Below are positions 19,346-29,154 of a stretch of 64,000 nucleotides of DNA, piece by piece (within the stretch, counting starts at the first letter, position 1; each line of letters opens with the position of its first letter). A program made the position numbers and the translations under genes. The stretch lies in assembly GCA_016790575.1 (NCBI GenBank), contig JAEUOU010000022.1, forward strand, positions 1 to 64,000, given 5' to 3'. Origin of the DNA: Burkholderiaceae bacterium (lineage in GTDB: Bacteria > Pseudomonadota > Gammaproteobacteria > Burkholderiales > Burkholderiaceae_C). The notes under the pieces were generated by a model, which was not told the DNA's origin, made no database searches, and saw nothing but the letters and a program-made list of their open reading frames with translations.

Positions 19346-20329
19346 TCAGTCGCAAAAGATCCGAATCGCGTCAGGAACGGAACGCCCTGTACGGTAGGCG
19401 CGCTCGATCACGTGCCAGTAGTAGCGGTAACTCGCGCGGTCGTGCAGGTTGCCCCGGAACGAGATCGGTGCCCAGTTCTCCGCGATTGCCGCCGTGATGA
19501 TATCTGCCGCAGTGGCAATTTCCTGTGGATCAGGCGCCATCGCCTCGACGATGGGACGGATCTGGGCTGGGTGGATGCTCCACATGCGGGTATAGCCCAA
19601 CTCACGGTAGGCCCGCTGGGCAGCGGACCGCATGGCGCTGCCATCCGCAAACTCGGTCACCACGCAATGCGAAGGCACCTTGCCGTGTGCATGACAGGCT
19701 GAAGCAATTTCCAGCTTGGCTCGCACCACCAAAGGGTGGCTGAACTGACCTGCGGCGCCCATCGCGCTGGCTGGAATGGCGCCCGCATGGGCAGAAACAA
19801 AATCCATCAGCCCGAAACTGAGCGACTGAACCTGCGGATGAGCGGCAATGTCGAATGCTGCGTGCACCGCTGCCGGCGATTCGATGAGTACCTGCAACGG
19901 CGTCTCGGCGCCGGCCCTTGCCAGGGCTGCCACGGCTCTGTCAACGTCCAACCGTGATTCGACCTTGGGAATCATGATGTGACACAAGCGATCCCCCACC
20001 CTGCCCGCGATCAGATCTATGTCTGCGTCGAAGCAGGGATGGTCGACCGGGTGGATTCGCACGGCCACACGAGCGCCCGCACGCGCACCTTCCACCAGAT
20101 CCGCCACCAGTTTCGCGTGAGCCGCCTCGGCCCCTACGGGAGCGCCATCCTCGCAATCCAGCGTGACGTCAAAAACGCAGGTACCGAATTCCGCAGCCAT
20201 CTGAGCCTGGAGATCCAGGCTCTTGCGCATCCGTGCCTCAACACCGCTGTAATGATCACAGACCGGCAGGGAAGCCGCGCCGGCCTGGGCACCCAGCAGG
20301 ACGTGTCGGGGATGCCCGGGATCGGCCAT
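19346..20329 (-). CDS. HpcH/HpaI-type CoA-ester lyase (CitE-like)
   Basis: A 327-residue TIM-barrel protein of the citrate-lyase-beta/malyl-CoA-lyase group. Recognisable parts are TLDCEDGAPVG (acidic residues for Mg), VRIHPVDHPCF, MIPKVES and the active-site region VLIESPAAVHAAFDIAAHP. No citrate-lyase alpha or gamma genes accompany it, so it is not part of a citrate lyase complex; a malyl-, citramalyl- or methylmalyl-CoA lyase/thioesterase-like role is more likely. It lies 16 bases downstream of mdh, so it is co-expressed with malate dehydrogenase. Confidence 0.85.
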   Translation of the reverse strand: MADPGHPRHVLLGAQAGAASLPVCDHYSGVEARMRKSLDLQAQMAAEFGTCVFDVTLDCEDGAPVGAEAAHAKLVADLVEGARAGARVAVRIHPVDHPCFDADIDLIAGRVGDRLCHIMIPKVESRLDVDRAVAALARAGAETPLQVLIESPAAVHAAFDIAAHPQVQSLSFGLMDFVSAHAGAIPASAMGAAGQFSHPLVVRAKLEIASACHAHGKVPSHCVVTEFADGSAMRSAAQRAYRELGYTRMWSIHPAQIRPIVEAMAPDPQEIATAADIITAAIAENWAPISFRGNLHDRASYRYYWHVIERAYRTGRSVPDAIRIFCD

Positions 20330-20345
20330 GGCGATTGCCGGGCAC

Positions 20346-21332
20346 TTACAGGAGGTGGGCGACGCCGGCCTGCTCGTCTTGCAATTCCTTCAGGGTCTTG
20401 TTGATGCATTCCTGCGAGAAAGCGTCAATCGGCAACCCTTCCACGATCTTGTACTCACCACCTTCACAGGTGACCGGATAGCCGAACATGACTTCCTTGG
20501 GAATGCCGTATTCGCCGTTGGACGGCACGCCCATGGTGACCCACTTGCCATTGGTGCCCAGGGCCCAGTCGCGCATGTGGTCGATGGCGGCGTTTGCAGC
20601 CGAGGCGGCCGACGACAGACCGCGGGCGGCAATGATGGCCGCGCCGCGCTTGCCCACGGTGGGCAGGAAAGTATTGGCGTTCCAATCGTGATCGTTGATG
20701 GTGTCCTTGACGGATTGGCCGTTCACGGTGGCGAAACGGTAGTCGGCGTACATGGTGGGCGAATGGTTACCCCAGACGGCCAGTTTCTCGATGTCGCCAA
20801 CAGCGATGCCTATCTTGGCCGCGATCTGGCTGGCGGCACGGTTGTGGTCCAGGCGCAGCATGGCGGTGAAGTTCTTCGCCGGCAGATCGGGCGCCGACTT
20901 CATGGCGATGTAGGCGTTGGTGTTGGCAGGGTTTCCGACGACCAACACCCTGACGTTGCGTGAGGCAACAGCATTGAGCGCTTTGCCTTGGGCGGTAAAA
21001 ATCTGGGCATTGGCAGCGAGCAGATCGGCGCGCTCCATGCCCGGGCCGCGGGGACGCGCCCCCACGAGCAGGGCGTAATCGGTGTCCTTGAAGGCGGTCA
21101 TCGGGTCAGCATGGGCTTCGATACCGGCCAGCAACGGGAACGCGCAGTCTTCCAACTCCATGATGACTCCCTTGAGGGCGTTCTGTGCCTTCTCGTCCGG
21201 GATCTCCAGCAATTGCAGGATGACGGGCTGATCCTTGCCCAGCATTTCGCCGGAAGCAATACGGAACAGGAGGGCGTAGCCAATCTGGCCGGCTGCGCCG
21301 GTAACGGCAACGCGAACGGGTGTCTTGCTCAT
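20346..21332 (-). CDS. mdh: Malate dehydrogenase
   Basis: NAD-dependent malate dehydrogenase of 328 residues, of the cytosolic-type group found in betaproteobacteria. The dinucleotide fold [19 protein letters not shown], the substrate arginines in [26 protein letters not shown] and the catalytic-His motif [11 protein letters not shown] are all present. The start at 21332 ([10 protein letters not shown]) has GGAGA upstream; the open frame extends 23 codons further. A minus-strand promoter with −35 TTGACA (complement of 21435–21440), an 18-base spacer and −10 TAAACT (complement of 21411–21416) precedes it. Confidence 0.97.
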   Translation of the reverse strand: MSKTPVRVAVTGAAGQIGYALLFRIASGEMLGKDQPVILQLLEIPDEKAQNALKGVIMELEDCAFPLLAGIEAHADPMTAFKDTDYALLVGARPRGPGMERADLLAANAQIFTAQGKALNAVASRNVRVLVVGNPANTNAYIAMKSAPDLPAKNFTAMLRLDHNRAASQIAAKIGIAVGDIEKLAVWGNHSPTMYADYRFATVNGQSVKDTINDHDWNANTFLPTVGKRGAAIIAARGLSSAASAANAAIDHMRDWALGTNGKWVTMGVPSNGEYGIPKEVMFGYPVTCEGGEYKIVEGLPIDAFSQECINKTLKELQDEQAGVAHLL

Positions 21333-21441
21333 GAAAGGATCTCCAAAGGAAAGGGAAGCAGGGGGCGCGAACCAAGGCCGCAGACGACTTTCAGCTCGCA
21401 AATCAGCGGCAGTTTATCCGCACAAACCCTGATATGTCAAC

Positions 21442-21469
21442 TTGTCTTATGTCTTATATAAGATATGAT
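21442..21469 (+). promoter_or_regulatory. gntR promoter with internal 12-bp palindromic operator
   Basis: −35 TTGTCT (21442–21447) and −10 TATGAT (21464–21469) are 16 bases apart. The spacer contains the perfect palindrome TCTTATATAAGA (21452–21463). The same palindrome is only about 12 bases upstream of the divergent mdh −35. This layout fits an autoregulated GntR protein that also controls mdh. Confidence 0.6.
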
Positions 21470-21513
21470 CAAGGTCTTTCCGCGACCCTGACCGTTCCGG
21501 CCGCTCGCTCATC

Positions 21514-22299
21514 ATGTCTACCGCCCCCAACAGCCCCACACCGCCTGTCCAGACCGACGGTGTATCGGTTGCCACGCCGGCCTTCAGTCCGCTGTATCAG
21601 CAAATCAAGGCGCTGCTGCTGAAGAGCCTGCAAGCGGGCGAATGGCGTCCCGGGGAGACCATTCCAAGCGAGGTCGATCTGGCCACCCGTTTTCGTGTCA
21701 GTCAAGGCACAGTCCGCAAGGCGATCGACGAACTGGCGGCCGAGAACCTGCTGGTGCGGCGGCAAGGTCGAGGTACCTTTGTCGCAACCCACGCCGAACA
21801 ACTGGTGCAGTACCGGTTCCTGAAACTGGTTCCGGATAGCGGCGATGTAAACAGCGAGGGCCCGGCCCAGCGCAACATCGTCGACTGCCGCCGCACACGG
21901 GCCAATGCCGATGTTGCCCGTCTCTTGGCCCTGAAACCGGGCGATCCGGTGCTCCACGTCCGCCGTTTGCTGGCATTTTCGGGGGTACCGACCATTCTGG
22001 ACGATATTTGGCTTCCGGGCGGCCCCTTCAAAGGCCTGACAGCAGAGCGTCTGACCGACTACCACGGGCCAATGTACGAAATGTTCGAAACCGAGTTCGG
22101 TATCCGGATGGTCCGGGCAGCGGAAAAAATCCGGGCTGTCCGCCCCGATGGGGAACAGGCTCGCCTTTTGGCGGTTGACGAGAGCACTCCTTTGCTGAGC
22201 GTGCAACGAATCGCTTACACCTACAACGACATCCCCATGGAACTTCGCCACGGCTTGTATCGGACTGATACCCACCACTACCGCAACGAACTGAACTGA
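21514..22299 (+). CDS. GntR family transcriptional regulator (HutC type, UTRA domain)
   Basis: A 261-residue regulator. After about 25 residues, a winged helix-turn-helix is visible (SPLYQQIKALLLKSLQAGEW...PSEVDLATRFRVSQGTVRKA..ELAAENLLVRRQGRGTFV). It is followed by a UTRA effector-binding domain, which in HutC-type proteins binds a small carboxylate or amino-acid-like ligand. It lies divergent to mdh and upstream of sdhCDAB–sdhE–gltA. It is therefore the obvious candidate to coordinate the TCA genes in response to an intermediate; the ligand is not known. Confidence 0.9.
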   Translation: MSTAPNSPTPPVQTDGVSVATPAFSPLYQQIKALLLKSLQAGEWRPGETIPSEVDLATRFRVSQGTVRKAIDELAAENLLVRRQGRGTFVATHAEQLVQYRFLKLVPDSGDVNSEGPAQRNIVDCRRTRANADVARLLALKPGDPVLHVRRLLAFSGVPTILDDIWLPGGPFKGLTAERLTDYHGPMYEMFETEFGIRMVRAAEKIRAVRPDGEQARLLAVDESTPLLSVQRIAYTYNDIPMELRHGLYRTDTHHYRNELN

Positions 22300-22418
22300 T
22301 CATGTTGCCATCAGGGTCAAGGGGCTGAAATGCTCGTGTCAGTTTGTTGCGTTGCAATAGAATTTCGCGGTCCGTCAATCTCGAATTACAAGGCAGTTAC
22401 ATCCACGAAAGACTAACC

Positions 22419-22850
22419 ATGACCGAAATTGCCAAACAGCGGCCTGAGTTCCGCAATATCAATGCCATCACGGATCTGACCACCTACCGCTTGCCTCCGG
22501 CAGGTTGGGTTTCAATACTGCACCGGGTCAGCGGAGCGATTCTGTTCTTGTTGCTCCCCTTCATCATCTGGTTGTTCGACACGTCAGTCACCTCCGAAAT
22601 ATCGTTCGCCCGGTTCAGTTCCGCATTCGGCGCAGGTCTGGGTTTTGTGCCTGGATGGTTCGTGAAACTGGTTGCACTTGCACTGATCTGGGCTTACTTG
22701 CACCATTTTGTTGCCGGCGTCCGCCATCTTTACATGGACGCCACCCACTCAGTTACCAAGGAGTTCGGTCGCTCATCGGCGATCGTCACCCTGGTACTTG
22801 GCGTTGGCCTGACCGCTGTCCTGGGCGCCAAGCTCTTTGGGCTCTACTGA
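22419..22850 (+). CDS. sdhC: Succinate dehydrogenase cytochrome b556 subunit
   Basis: Membrane anchor of 143 residues with three hydrophobic helices. The family segment YRLPPAGWVSILHRVSG and the heme-ligand region YLHHFVAGVRHLYMD are present. It holds heme b and part of the ubiquinone site with SdhD in the inner membrane. The frame is open 25 codons upstream; the start at 22419 was chosen because conserved sequence (MTEIAKQRPEFRNINAITDL) begins there. A possible −10 TAGAAT is at 22358–22363. Confidence 0.95.
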   Translation: MTEIAKQRPEFRNINAITDLTTYRLPPAGWVSILHRVSGAILFLLLPFIIWLFDTSVTSEISFARFSSAFGAGLGFVPGWFVKLVALALIWAYLHHFVAGVRHLYMDATHSVTKEFGRSSAIVTLVLGVGLTAVLGAKLFGLY

Positions 22851-22869
22851 TCGACAAGGAAAACACAAT

Positions 22870-23235
22870 ATGTCCGTCAACTACGGTTCCAAACGCGTCG
22901 TGGTCGGCGCCCACTATGGGCTGCGCGACTGGCTGGCCCAACGGGTAACGGCAGTGCTGATGGCCCTTTTCACCGTGCTGCTACTCGCGCAAGTGGTGTT
23001 TACCAAGGGACCGATCGGCTATGACCTCTGGGCCGGCATATTTGCCGCTCAATGGATGAAGGTCCTGACTTTTACCGTCATCATCTCCTTGGCCTATCAC
23101 GCGTGGGTTGGTGTGCGTGATATCTGGATGGACTACGTCAAACCTGTCGCAATCCGCTTGATCCTCCAGGTCTTCTCCATCGTCTGGCTTGTCGGCTGTG
23201 CCGGTTGGGCCGTCCAGGTGCTGTGGCGCCTCTGA
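22870..23235 (+). CDS. sdhD: Succinate dehydrogenase membrane anchor subunit
   Basis: A 121-residue inner-membrane protein with three helices. VVVGAHYGLRDWLAQRVTAV is the conserved start, and the quinone/heme-side region AYHAWVGVRDIWMDYVKP closely matches proteobacterial SdhD. It lies 19 bases after sdhC and 25 before sdhA, in the usual sdhCDAB order. Confidence 0.95.
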   Translation: MSVNYGSKRVVVGAHYGLRDWLAQRVTAVLMALFTVLLLAQVVFTKGPIGYDLWAGIFAAQWMKVLTFTVIISLAYHAWVGVRDIWMDYVKPVAIRLILQVFSIVWLVGCAGWAVQVLWRL

Positions 23236-23260
23236 TACGCCCCTCAAGAGAACTAGAACC

Positions 23261-25066
23261 ATGAGCTATACAAAAAAAGATATTGCCCGGCGGCGTTTTG
23301 ACGTGGTGATCGTCGGCGCCGGCGGCTCTGGCATGCGCGCTTCGCTGCAACTGGCCCGCGCCGGACTGAACGTGGCCGTGCTTTCAAAAGTCTTTCCCAC
23401 CCGGTCGCACACGGTCGCTGCACAAGGCGGCGTCTCGGCTTCGCTCGGCAACATGAGCGAAGATAGCTGGGAGTTCCACTTCTACGATACCGTCAAGGGT
23501 TCCGACTGGCTTGGCGATCAGGATGCCATCGAGTTCATGTGCCGTGAAGCTCCCAAGGTCGTGTACGACCTGGAGCACATGGGCATGCCCTTCGACCGGA
23601 ATCCGGACGGCACGATCTACCAGCGGCCGTTCGGTGGTCACACCGCCAATTTCGGCGAAAAGCCCGTGCAGAGGGCTTGCGCTGCAGCCGACCGTACCGG
23701 TCATGCCATGCTGCACACCTTATACCAGGCCAATGTGTCCGCCCGAACGACTTTTTTCGTCGAATGGATGGCGCTGGACCTGATCCGGGATGCCTCGGGT
23801 GATTGCGTCGGCGTATCCGCACTGGAGATGGAAACCGGCGACCTGTACGTCCTTGAGGCAAAGACCGTTTTGCTCGCCACCGGGGGCGCCGGCCGGATCT
23901 ATCAGTCCTCAACCAACGCCTTCATCAACACCGGTGACGGTCTGGGCATGGCTGCCCGCGCAGGCATCGCCCTGCAGGACATGGAATTCTGGCAGTTTCA
24001 CCCCACCGGTGTCGCAGGAGCGGGCGTCTTGCTGACGGAAGGTTGCCGGGGCGAAGGCGCGATTTTGCTCAACAGCAACGGCGAACGTTTCATGGAACGC
24101 TATGCCCCGACCCTGAAAGACCTGGCTCCCCGCGACTTTGTTTCGCGTTGCATGGGCCAGGAAATCCTGGAAGGGCGTGGTTGCGGGCCGAACAAGGACT
24201 ACATCCACATGAAGCTGGACCACCTGGGCGCCGAAACCATCCACAAGCGGCTTCCCTCGGTGTACGAAATTGGCGTCAATTTCGCCAACGTTGACATCAC
24301 GCGCGAGCCCATCCCGGTGGTACCGACCATCCACTACCAGATGGGCGGCATCCCGACCAACATCAATGGCCAGGTTGTCGAAACAGTCCACGGACAGGAC
24401 CGACCGATCAACGGCCTGTATGCGGTGGGCGAATGCTCCTGCGTGTCGGTGCACGGTGCCAACCGCCTGGGCACCAACTCCCTGCTGGACCTGCTGGTTT
24501 TCGGCAAGGCCGCTGGAAACCACATCGTTGCCAACGTCAATCCCAAGCAGGAACACAAGCCCCTGCCCGCAGATGCCACCGATCGCACCCTCGCACGTCT
24601 GAGCCGCCTCGACAGCTGCAAGGATGGTGAGTATTCCCAGGACGTCGCCAATGACATGCGTTCCATCATGCAGACGCACGCCGGGGTGTTCCGAAGCCAG
24701 GAATCCATGGATGAGGGCGTGACCAAGATCAATGCATTGCGCGATCGGGTCAACCGGATTGGCCTCAAGGATAACTCCAAGGTCTTCAATACGGCGCGAA
24801 TCGAGGCCCTGGAAGTTGAGAACCTGATGGAGGCTGCCCAAGCCACCATGACCAGTGCGGCAGCCCGCAAGGAGTGCCGCGGCGCCCATCTGGTGCGCGA
24901 CTACGAACACGACGTCACGCACCCGACCTGCCCGCTGGGCCGCAACGATGCCGAGTGGATGAAACACACCCTGTGGTTCACGGATGGCAATCGCCTCGAT
25001 TACAAGGCGGTGCGCACCCAGCCACTGACAGTGGAGACTGTCCCTCCCAAGCCCCGTACTTTCTGA
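23261..25066 (+). CDS. sdhA: Succinate dehydrogenase flavoprotein subunit
   Basis: A 601-residue FAD-containing catalytic subunit that oxidises succinate to fumarate. The Rossmann motif VVIVGAGGSGMRASLQLARAG is near residues 15–35. The covalent-FAD histidine is in TRSHTVAAQGG (about residue 50). The C-terminal EYSQDVANDMRSIMQTHAGVFR and ...ARKECRGAHLVRDY segments complete the fold. The start at 23261 follows AAGAGAAC; the open frame reaches back into sdhD. Confidence 0.98.
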   Translation: MSYTKKDIARRRFDVVIVGAGGSGMRASLQLARAGLNVAVLSKVFPTRSHTVAAQGGVSASLGNMSEDSWEFHFYDTVKGSDWLGDQDAIEFMCREAPKVVYDLEHMGMPFDRNPDGTIYQRPFGGHTANFGEKPVQRACAAADRTGHAMLHTLYQANVSARTTFFVEWMALDLIRDASGDCVGVSALEMETGDLYVLEAKTVLLATGGAGRIYQSSTNAFINTGDGLGMAARAGIALQDMEFWQFHPTGVAGAGVLLTEGCRGEGAILLNSNGERFMERYAPTLKDLAPRDFVSRCMGQEILEGRGCGPNKDYIHMKLDHLGAETIHKRLPSVYEIGVNFANVDITREPIPVVPTIHYQMGGIPTNINGQVVETVHGQDRPINGLYAVGECSCVSVHGANRLGTNSLLDLLVFGKAAGNHIVANVNPKQEHKPLPADATDRTLARLSRLDSCKDGEYSQDVANDMRSIMQTHAGVFRSQESMDEGVTKINALRDRVNRIGLKDNSKVFNTARIEALEVENLMEAAQATMTSAAARKECRGAHLVRDYEHDVTHPTCPLGRNDAEWMKHTLWFTDGNRLDYKAVRTQPLTVETVPPKPRTF

Positions 25067-25096
25067 CCGGCTCGCGCGACCAAAAGGAACCTGAAA

Positions 25097-25801
25097 ATGG
25101 CACAACGCACATTCAAGATCTACCGCTACGATCCGGACAAGGACGCCAAGCCTTACATGCAGACCCTTCAGGTCGAGCTGGATGGCACCGAGCGCATGTT
25201 GCTGGACGCCCTGGTCAAACTCAAGGCTGTCGATCCGACACTGTCATTCCGCCGCTCCTGTCGCGAAGGGGTGTGTGGATCTGATGCGATGAACATCAAC
25301 GGCAAAAACGGCCTCGCCTGCCTGACCAACCTGAACACACTCAAAGGCGAGATTGTTCTCAAACCGCTGCCAGGCCTGCCGGTGGTACGTGACCTGATCG
25401 TCGACATGACGCTGTTTTTCAAGCAATACCACAGTGTCAAACCCTACTTGATCAACACCACCCCGGCGCCGGAACGCGAGCGTCTGCAGTCGCCGGAAGA
25501 ACGTGATGAGCTCAACGGGCTGTATGAGTGCATCCTCTGCGCCAGTTGTTCGACCAGCTGCCCCAGCTTCTGGTGGAACCCAGACAAGTTTGTCGGCCCG
25601 GCCGGATTGCTGCAGGCCTACCGTTTTATTGCCGACAGCCGCGACCAGGCTACCGGAGAGCGGCTGGACAACCTGGAGGATCCCTATCGCCTGTTCCGGT
25701 GCCACACCATCATGAACTGTGTCGACGTCTGCCCCAAGGGGCTGAACCCGACCAAGGCGATTGGCAAGATCAAGGAGTTGATGGTCCGGCGGGCCGTCTG
25801 A
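25097..25801 (+). CDS. sdhB: Succinate dehydrogenase iron–sulfur subunit
   Basis: A 234-residue electron-transfer subunit. The [2Fe-2S] ligands are in [22 protein letters not shown], the [4Fe-4S] ligands in [12 protein letters not shown] and CPKG, and [3Fe-4S] residues in [14 protein letters not shown]. It passes electrons from SdhA-bound FAD to ubiquinone. AAAGGAA lies upstream of the ATG, 30 bases after sdhA. Confidence 0.98.
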   Translation: MAQRTFKIYRYDPDKDAKPYMQTLQVELDGTERMLLDALVKLKAVDPTLSFRRSCREGVCGSDAMNINGKNGLACLTNLNTLKGEIVLKPLPGLPVVRDLIVDMTLFFKQYHSVKPYLINTTPAPERERLQSPEERDELNGLYECILCASCSTSCPSFWWNPDKFVGPAGLLQAYRFIADSRDQATGERLDNLEDPYRLFRCHTIMNCVDVCPKGLNPTKAIGKIKELMVRRAV

Positions 25802-25814
25802 CGGAATTGCAGCA

Positions 25815-26090
25815 ATGCCCAGTGAATCCGGTCAGATCCTGCTGGACGAACGCGCCCTGAGCAAGCTTCGCTGGCGTTGTCGCCGCGGCCTGCTGGAGAA
25901 CGATCTGTTCATTGAACGGTTCTTTGCCAGGCATGAATCTGGCTTGACCGCGGAGCAGGCGCAGGGATTGACCGAACTGATGGACTTGTCCGACAACGAT
26001 CTCCTGGACTTGTTGCTGGGCCGAACGGCGCCTTCCGATTCGGCGCAGTCGGCTTCGGCAAAGGACGTATTGGCGATGCTGCGCGGCTGA
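25815..26090 (+). CDS. sdhE: FAD assembly factor SdhE
   Basis: A 91-residue protein of the SdhE/YgfY family that helps attach FAD covalently to SdhA. The defining RGxxE motif appears as RWRCRRGLLENDLFIERFF, and the C-terminal half is acidic (LTELMDLSDNDLLDLLLG). It follows sdhB by 13 bases and precedes gltA, the typical betaproteobacterial position. Confidence 0.95.
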   Translation: MPSESGQILLDERALSKLRWRCRRGLLENDLFIERFFARHESGLTAEQAQGLTELMDLSDNDLLDLLLGRTAPSDSAQSASAKDVLAMLRG

Positions 26091-26151
26091 TGCCGAAAGG
26101 TATCAAAGCGGCGGTCGACCGGTAAGAGGCTTAACCTAAGGAAACCATGAA

Positions 26152-27453
26152 ATGAAACTCGCTGACAACAAAGCCACCCTGTCGTTCAGCAACGGCAGCC
26201 CCAGTGTCGAGATGCCTGTCTACCAAGGCACCATCGGCCCGGACGTCATCGACATCCGCAAGCTGTACGCGCAGACCGGCATGTTCACCTACGACCCCGG
26301 TTTCCTGTCGACCGCTTCGTGCCAGTCGACCATCACCTACATCGACGGCGACAAAGGCGAGTTGCTGTATCGCGGATACCCGATCGAGCAGTTGGCCACC
26401 CACTGCGACTACCTGGATACCTGCTACCTTCTGCTCAAGGGCGAACTGCCCAACAAGGGCCAACGCGACGACTTCCACAAGCGCGTGCTCAATCACACAA
26501 TGGTCAACGAGCAGATGCAGTTCTTCCTGCGCGGCTTCCGCCGGGACGCCCACCCGATGGCGGTGCTGACCGGCCTGGTCGGCGCCCTGTCGGCCTTCTA
26601 TCACGACAGCACGGACATCAATAACCCCGAGCATCGGGAAATTGCGGCAATCCGCCTCATTTCCAAGATGCCGACCCTGGTGGCCATGGCCTACAAATAC
26701 GGGGTAGGCCAGCCTTTCATGTACCCGAAGAATGACCTGAGCTACGCCGGCAACTTCCTGCGCATGATGTTCGGCACTCCGTGCGAAGAATACAAGGTCA
26801 ATCCGGTCCTGGAAAAGGCCATGGACCGCATTTTCATCCTGCACGCCGATCACGAACAGAATGCTTCGACCTCGACGGTTCGCCTGTGCGGCTCTTCCGG
26901 CACCAACCCGTTTGCGGCCATCGCTGCGGGCGTGGCCTGTCTGTGGGGCCCCGCCCACGGCGGCGCCAACGAGGCCTGCCTGAATATGCTCGAAGACATC
27001 CAGCGCAATGGCGGCGTTGCCAAAGTCGGCGAGTTCATGGAGAAGGTCAAGGACAAGAACTCCGGCGTCAAACTGATGGGCTTCGGGCACCGGGTCTACA
27101 AGAACTACGACCCCCGCGCCAAACTCATGCAAGAAACCTGCAATGAAGTGCTGAGTGAACTGGGCCTTGAAAACGACCCGCTGTTCAAACTGGCCAAAGA
27201 GCTGGAGAAGATCGCCCTGGAAGATGACTATTTCGTCCAGCGCAAGCTCTACCCGAACGTAGACTTCTATTCCGGCATTGTTCAACGTGCGATTGGTATC
27301 CCGGTCAACTTGTTCACCGGCATCTTCGCGCTGGCCCGCACGGTGGGCTGGATTGCCCAGCTCAATGAAATGATCGCCGATCCGGAATACAAGATCGGCC
27401 GTCCGCGTCAGCTGTTCACCGGCTCGCCCCGTCGCGACGTCAAACCGCTGTAA
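26152..27453 (+). CDS. gltA: Citrate synthase
   Basis: A 433-residue type II (hexameric, Gram-negative type) citrate synthase that condenses oxaloacetate and acetyl-CoA. The N-terminal beta domain is present ([20 protein letters not shown]..), with the catalytic histidines in [20 protein letters not shown] then [11 protein letters not shown] and [15 protein letters not shown]. An ATG five bases earlier reads ATG AAA TGA, so 26152 is the start, with TAAGGAAA upstream. It ends the sdh–gltA string. Confidence 0.98.
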   Translation: MKLADNKATLSFSNGSPSVEMPVYQGTIGPDVIDIRKLYAQTGMFTYDPGFLSTASCQSTITYIDGDKGELLYRGYPIEQLATHCDYLDTCYLLLKGELPNKGQRDDFHKRVLNHTMVNEQMQFFLRGFRRDAHPMAVLTGLVGALSAFYHDSTDINNPEHREIAAIRLISKMPTLVAMAYKYGVGQPFMYPKNDLSYAGNFLRMMFGTPCEEYKVNPVLEKAMDRIFILHADHEQNASTSTVRLCGSSGTNPFAAIAAGVACLWGPAHGGANEACLNMLEDIQRNGGVAKVGEFMEKVKDKNSGVKLMGFGHRVYKNYDPRAKLMQETCNEVLSELGLENDPLFKLAKELEKIALEDDYFVQRKLYPNVDFYSGIVQRAIGIPVNLFTGIFALARTVGWIAQLNEMIADPEYKIGRPRQLFTGSPRRDVKPL

Positions 27454-27478
27454 GCCGGTTTGCCACCGCTATGACCCA

Positions 27479-27506
27479 CCCGCCGGTCTCTCCCGGCGGG
27501 TTTTTT
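27479..27506 (+). terminator. Intrinsic terminator of gltA
   Basis: CCCGCCGG (27479–27486), loop TCTCTC, CCGGCGGG (27493–27500), then six T. It lies 26 bases after the gltA stop and closes the plus-strand TCA transcript. Confidence 0.93.
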
Positions 27507-27523
27507 CTTGGTACGGGCTCATC

Positions 27524-27584
27524 GATAGCTATATTAAATATAGCGATAAACGACCATATATCGCTGGGTATTGCCCTTTTTCGC
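27524..27584 (+). repeat. Interspersed repeat, copy C (long form)
   Basis: GATAGC is followed by the palindrome GCTATATTAAATATAGC and then the core GATAAACGACCATATATCGC-TGGGTATTGCCC. It lies in the 267-base gap between the gltA terminator and leuC. Like copy B it has the extra AT-rich palindrome at its left end. Confidence 0.75.
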
Positions 27585-27690
27585 CAAAACTTGTTGGAAA
27601 ATGGCGATGCGCGGTCGCCGCCCCCACAAAGATACGCCGCCCCGGGAATACGCCACAGCCCCGGAGGAGCGTCTGAAACCCGGCGGCGAA

Positions 27691-27696
27691 TAAAAT
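27691..27696 (+). promoter_or_regulatory. Likely −10 element of leuC
   Basis: TAAAAT stands 24 bases upstream of the leuC ATG. The same hexamer precedes xseB, the asd leader and lysS in this window. No clear −35 is seen. AAGGAAA (about 27709) is the ribosome binding site. Confidence 0.45.
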
Positions 27697-27720
27697 TCGC
27701 TCCACAGCAAGGAAACCAGA

Positions 27721-29142
27721 ATGGGACGCACCCTCTACGAAAAAATCTGGGACGAACACGTCGTTCACACGGAGGAGGATGGCACCGCGATCCTCTACAT
27801 TGATCGTCACCTCGTCCACGAGGTCACCAGCCCCCAGGCTTTTGAGGGGCTGCGTCAGGCCGGACGCAAAGTCTGGCGTGTCAGCTCCGTGGTGGCGACG
27901 GCAGATCACAACACGCCCACGACCGGGTGGGAACTCGGCTACGACGGCATTTCCGACCCCATCAGCAAGGAACAGGTCACGACGCTGGACACCAATATCC
28001 GGGAATTCGGTGCTGCGGCGTTTTTCCCGTTCCTCAACAAACGCCAGGGTATCGTGCATGTCATCGGACCGGAGAACGGGGCCACCCTGCCCGGCATGAC
28101 GGTCGTCTGCGGTGACAGCCACACCTCCACCCACGGCGCGTTCGGCGCACTGGCCCACGGCATCGGTACCAGCGAGGTGGAGCACGTACTCGCCTCGCAA
28201 ACCCTGCTGGCCAAGAAGGCGAAGAACATGCTGGTTCGCGTTGAGGGCCAGACATCGCCCGGCGTTACCGCAAAAGACATCGTTCTGGCCATCATCGGCA
28301 AGATTGGCACCGCCGGCGGCACCGGCTACACCATCGAGTTTGGCGGTGCGGCCATTCGCGCCTTGTCCATGGAAGGACGCATGACGGTCTGCAACATGGC
28401 CATCGAAGCCGGCGCCCGGGCCGGCTTGGTTGCAGTGGACGAAAAGACCATCGACTACGTGCGCGGCCGTTTGCTGTCGCCCACCGGGGTGGAATGGGAC
28501 CAGGCTGTCGCCTACTGGAAAACACTGCATTCCGATGCCGACGCACGCTTCGACGCCCTGGTCGAGTTGGACGCATCGCAGATCGTGCCGCAGGTCACCT
28601 GGGGAACCTCGCCCGAGATGGTTCTGGGTATCGACGACCGGGTCCCCGACCCAGACAAAGAAAAAGACGCCAACAAGCGTGGTGCGATGGAGCGGGCGCT
28701 GACCTACATGGGCCTGCAGCCGGGAAAACCCCTCAACGACATTGCCGTCGACAAGGTATTCATCGGCTCCTGCACCAACAGCCGCATTGAAGACATGCGC
28801 GAAGCCGCGGCCGTGGTGCGAAAACTGGGCCGCAAAGTCGCACGCAATGTCAAACTGGCACTGGTCGTCCCTGGCTCCGGTCTGGTGAAAGAACAAGCCG
28901 AGCGAGAGGGTCTGGATACAGTCTTCAAAGCCGCAGGTTTCGAGTGGCGCGAGCCCGGTTGTTCGATGTGCCTGGCCATGAACGCCGACCGCCTGGAGCC
29001 CGGCGAACGATGCGCCTCGACGAGCAACCGAAACTTCGAAGGCCGCCAGGGCGCGGGCGGACGAACCCATCTGGTCTCCCCGGCCATGGCCGCTGCCGCT
29101 GCCGTGCACGGCCATTTTGTCGATATCCGTCAATTCACCTGA
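27721..29142 (+). CDS. leuC: 3-isopropylmalate dehydratase large subunit
   Basis: A 473-residue [4Fe-4S] hydro-lyase subunit that, with LeuD, isomerises 2- to 3-isopropylmalate in leucine synthesis. Cluster cysteines are in [33 protein letters not shown] and GCSMCLAMN. The protein is of the bacterial LeuC length. It leads leuC–lipoprotein–leuD–leuB. Confidence 0.98.
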   Translation: MGRTLYEKIWDEHVVHTEEDGTAILYIDRHLVHEVTSPQAFEGLRQAGRKVWRVSSVVATADHNTPTTGWELGYDGISDPISKEQVTTLDTNIREFGAAAFFPFLNKRQGIVHVIGPENGATLPGMTVVCGDSHTSTHGAFGALAHGIGTSEVEHVLASQTLLAKKAKNMLVRVEGQTSPGVTAKDIVLAIIGKIGTAGGTGYTIEFGGAAIRALSMEGRMTVCNMAIEAGARAGLVAVDEKTIDYVRGRLLSPTGVEWDQAVAYWKTLHSDADARFDALVELDASQIVPQVTWGTSPEMVLGIDDRVPDPDKEKDANKRGAMERALTYMGLQPGKPLNDIAVDKVFIGSCTNSRIEDMREAAAVVRKLGRKVARNVKLALVVPGSGLVKEQAEREGLDTVFKAAGFEWREPGCSMCLAMNADRLEPGERCASTSNRNFEGRQGAGGRTHLVSPAMAAAAAVHGHFVDIRQFT

Positions 29143-29154
29143 AGGAGTGTTGCC

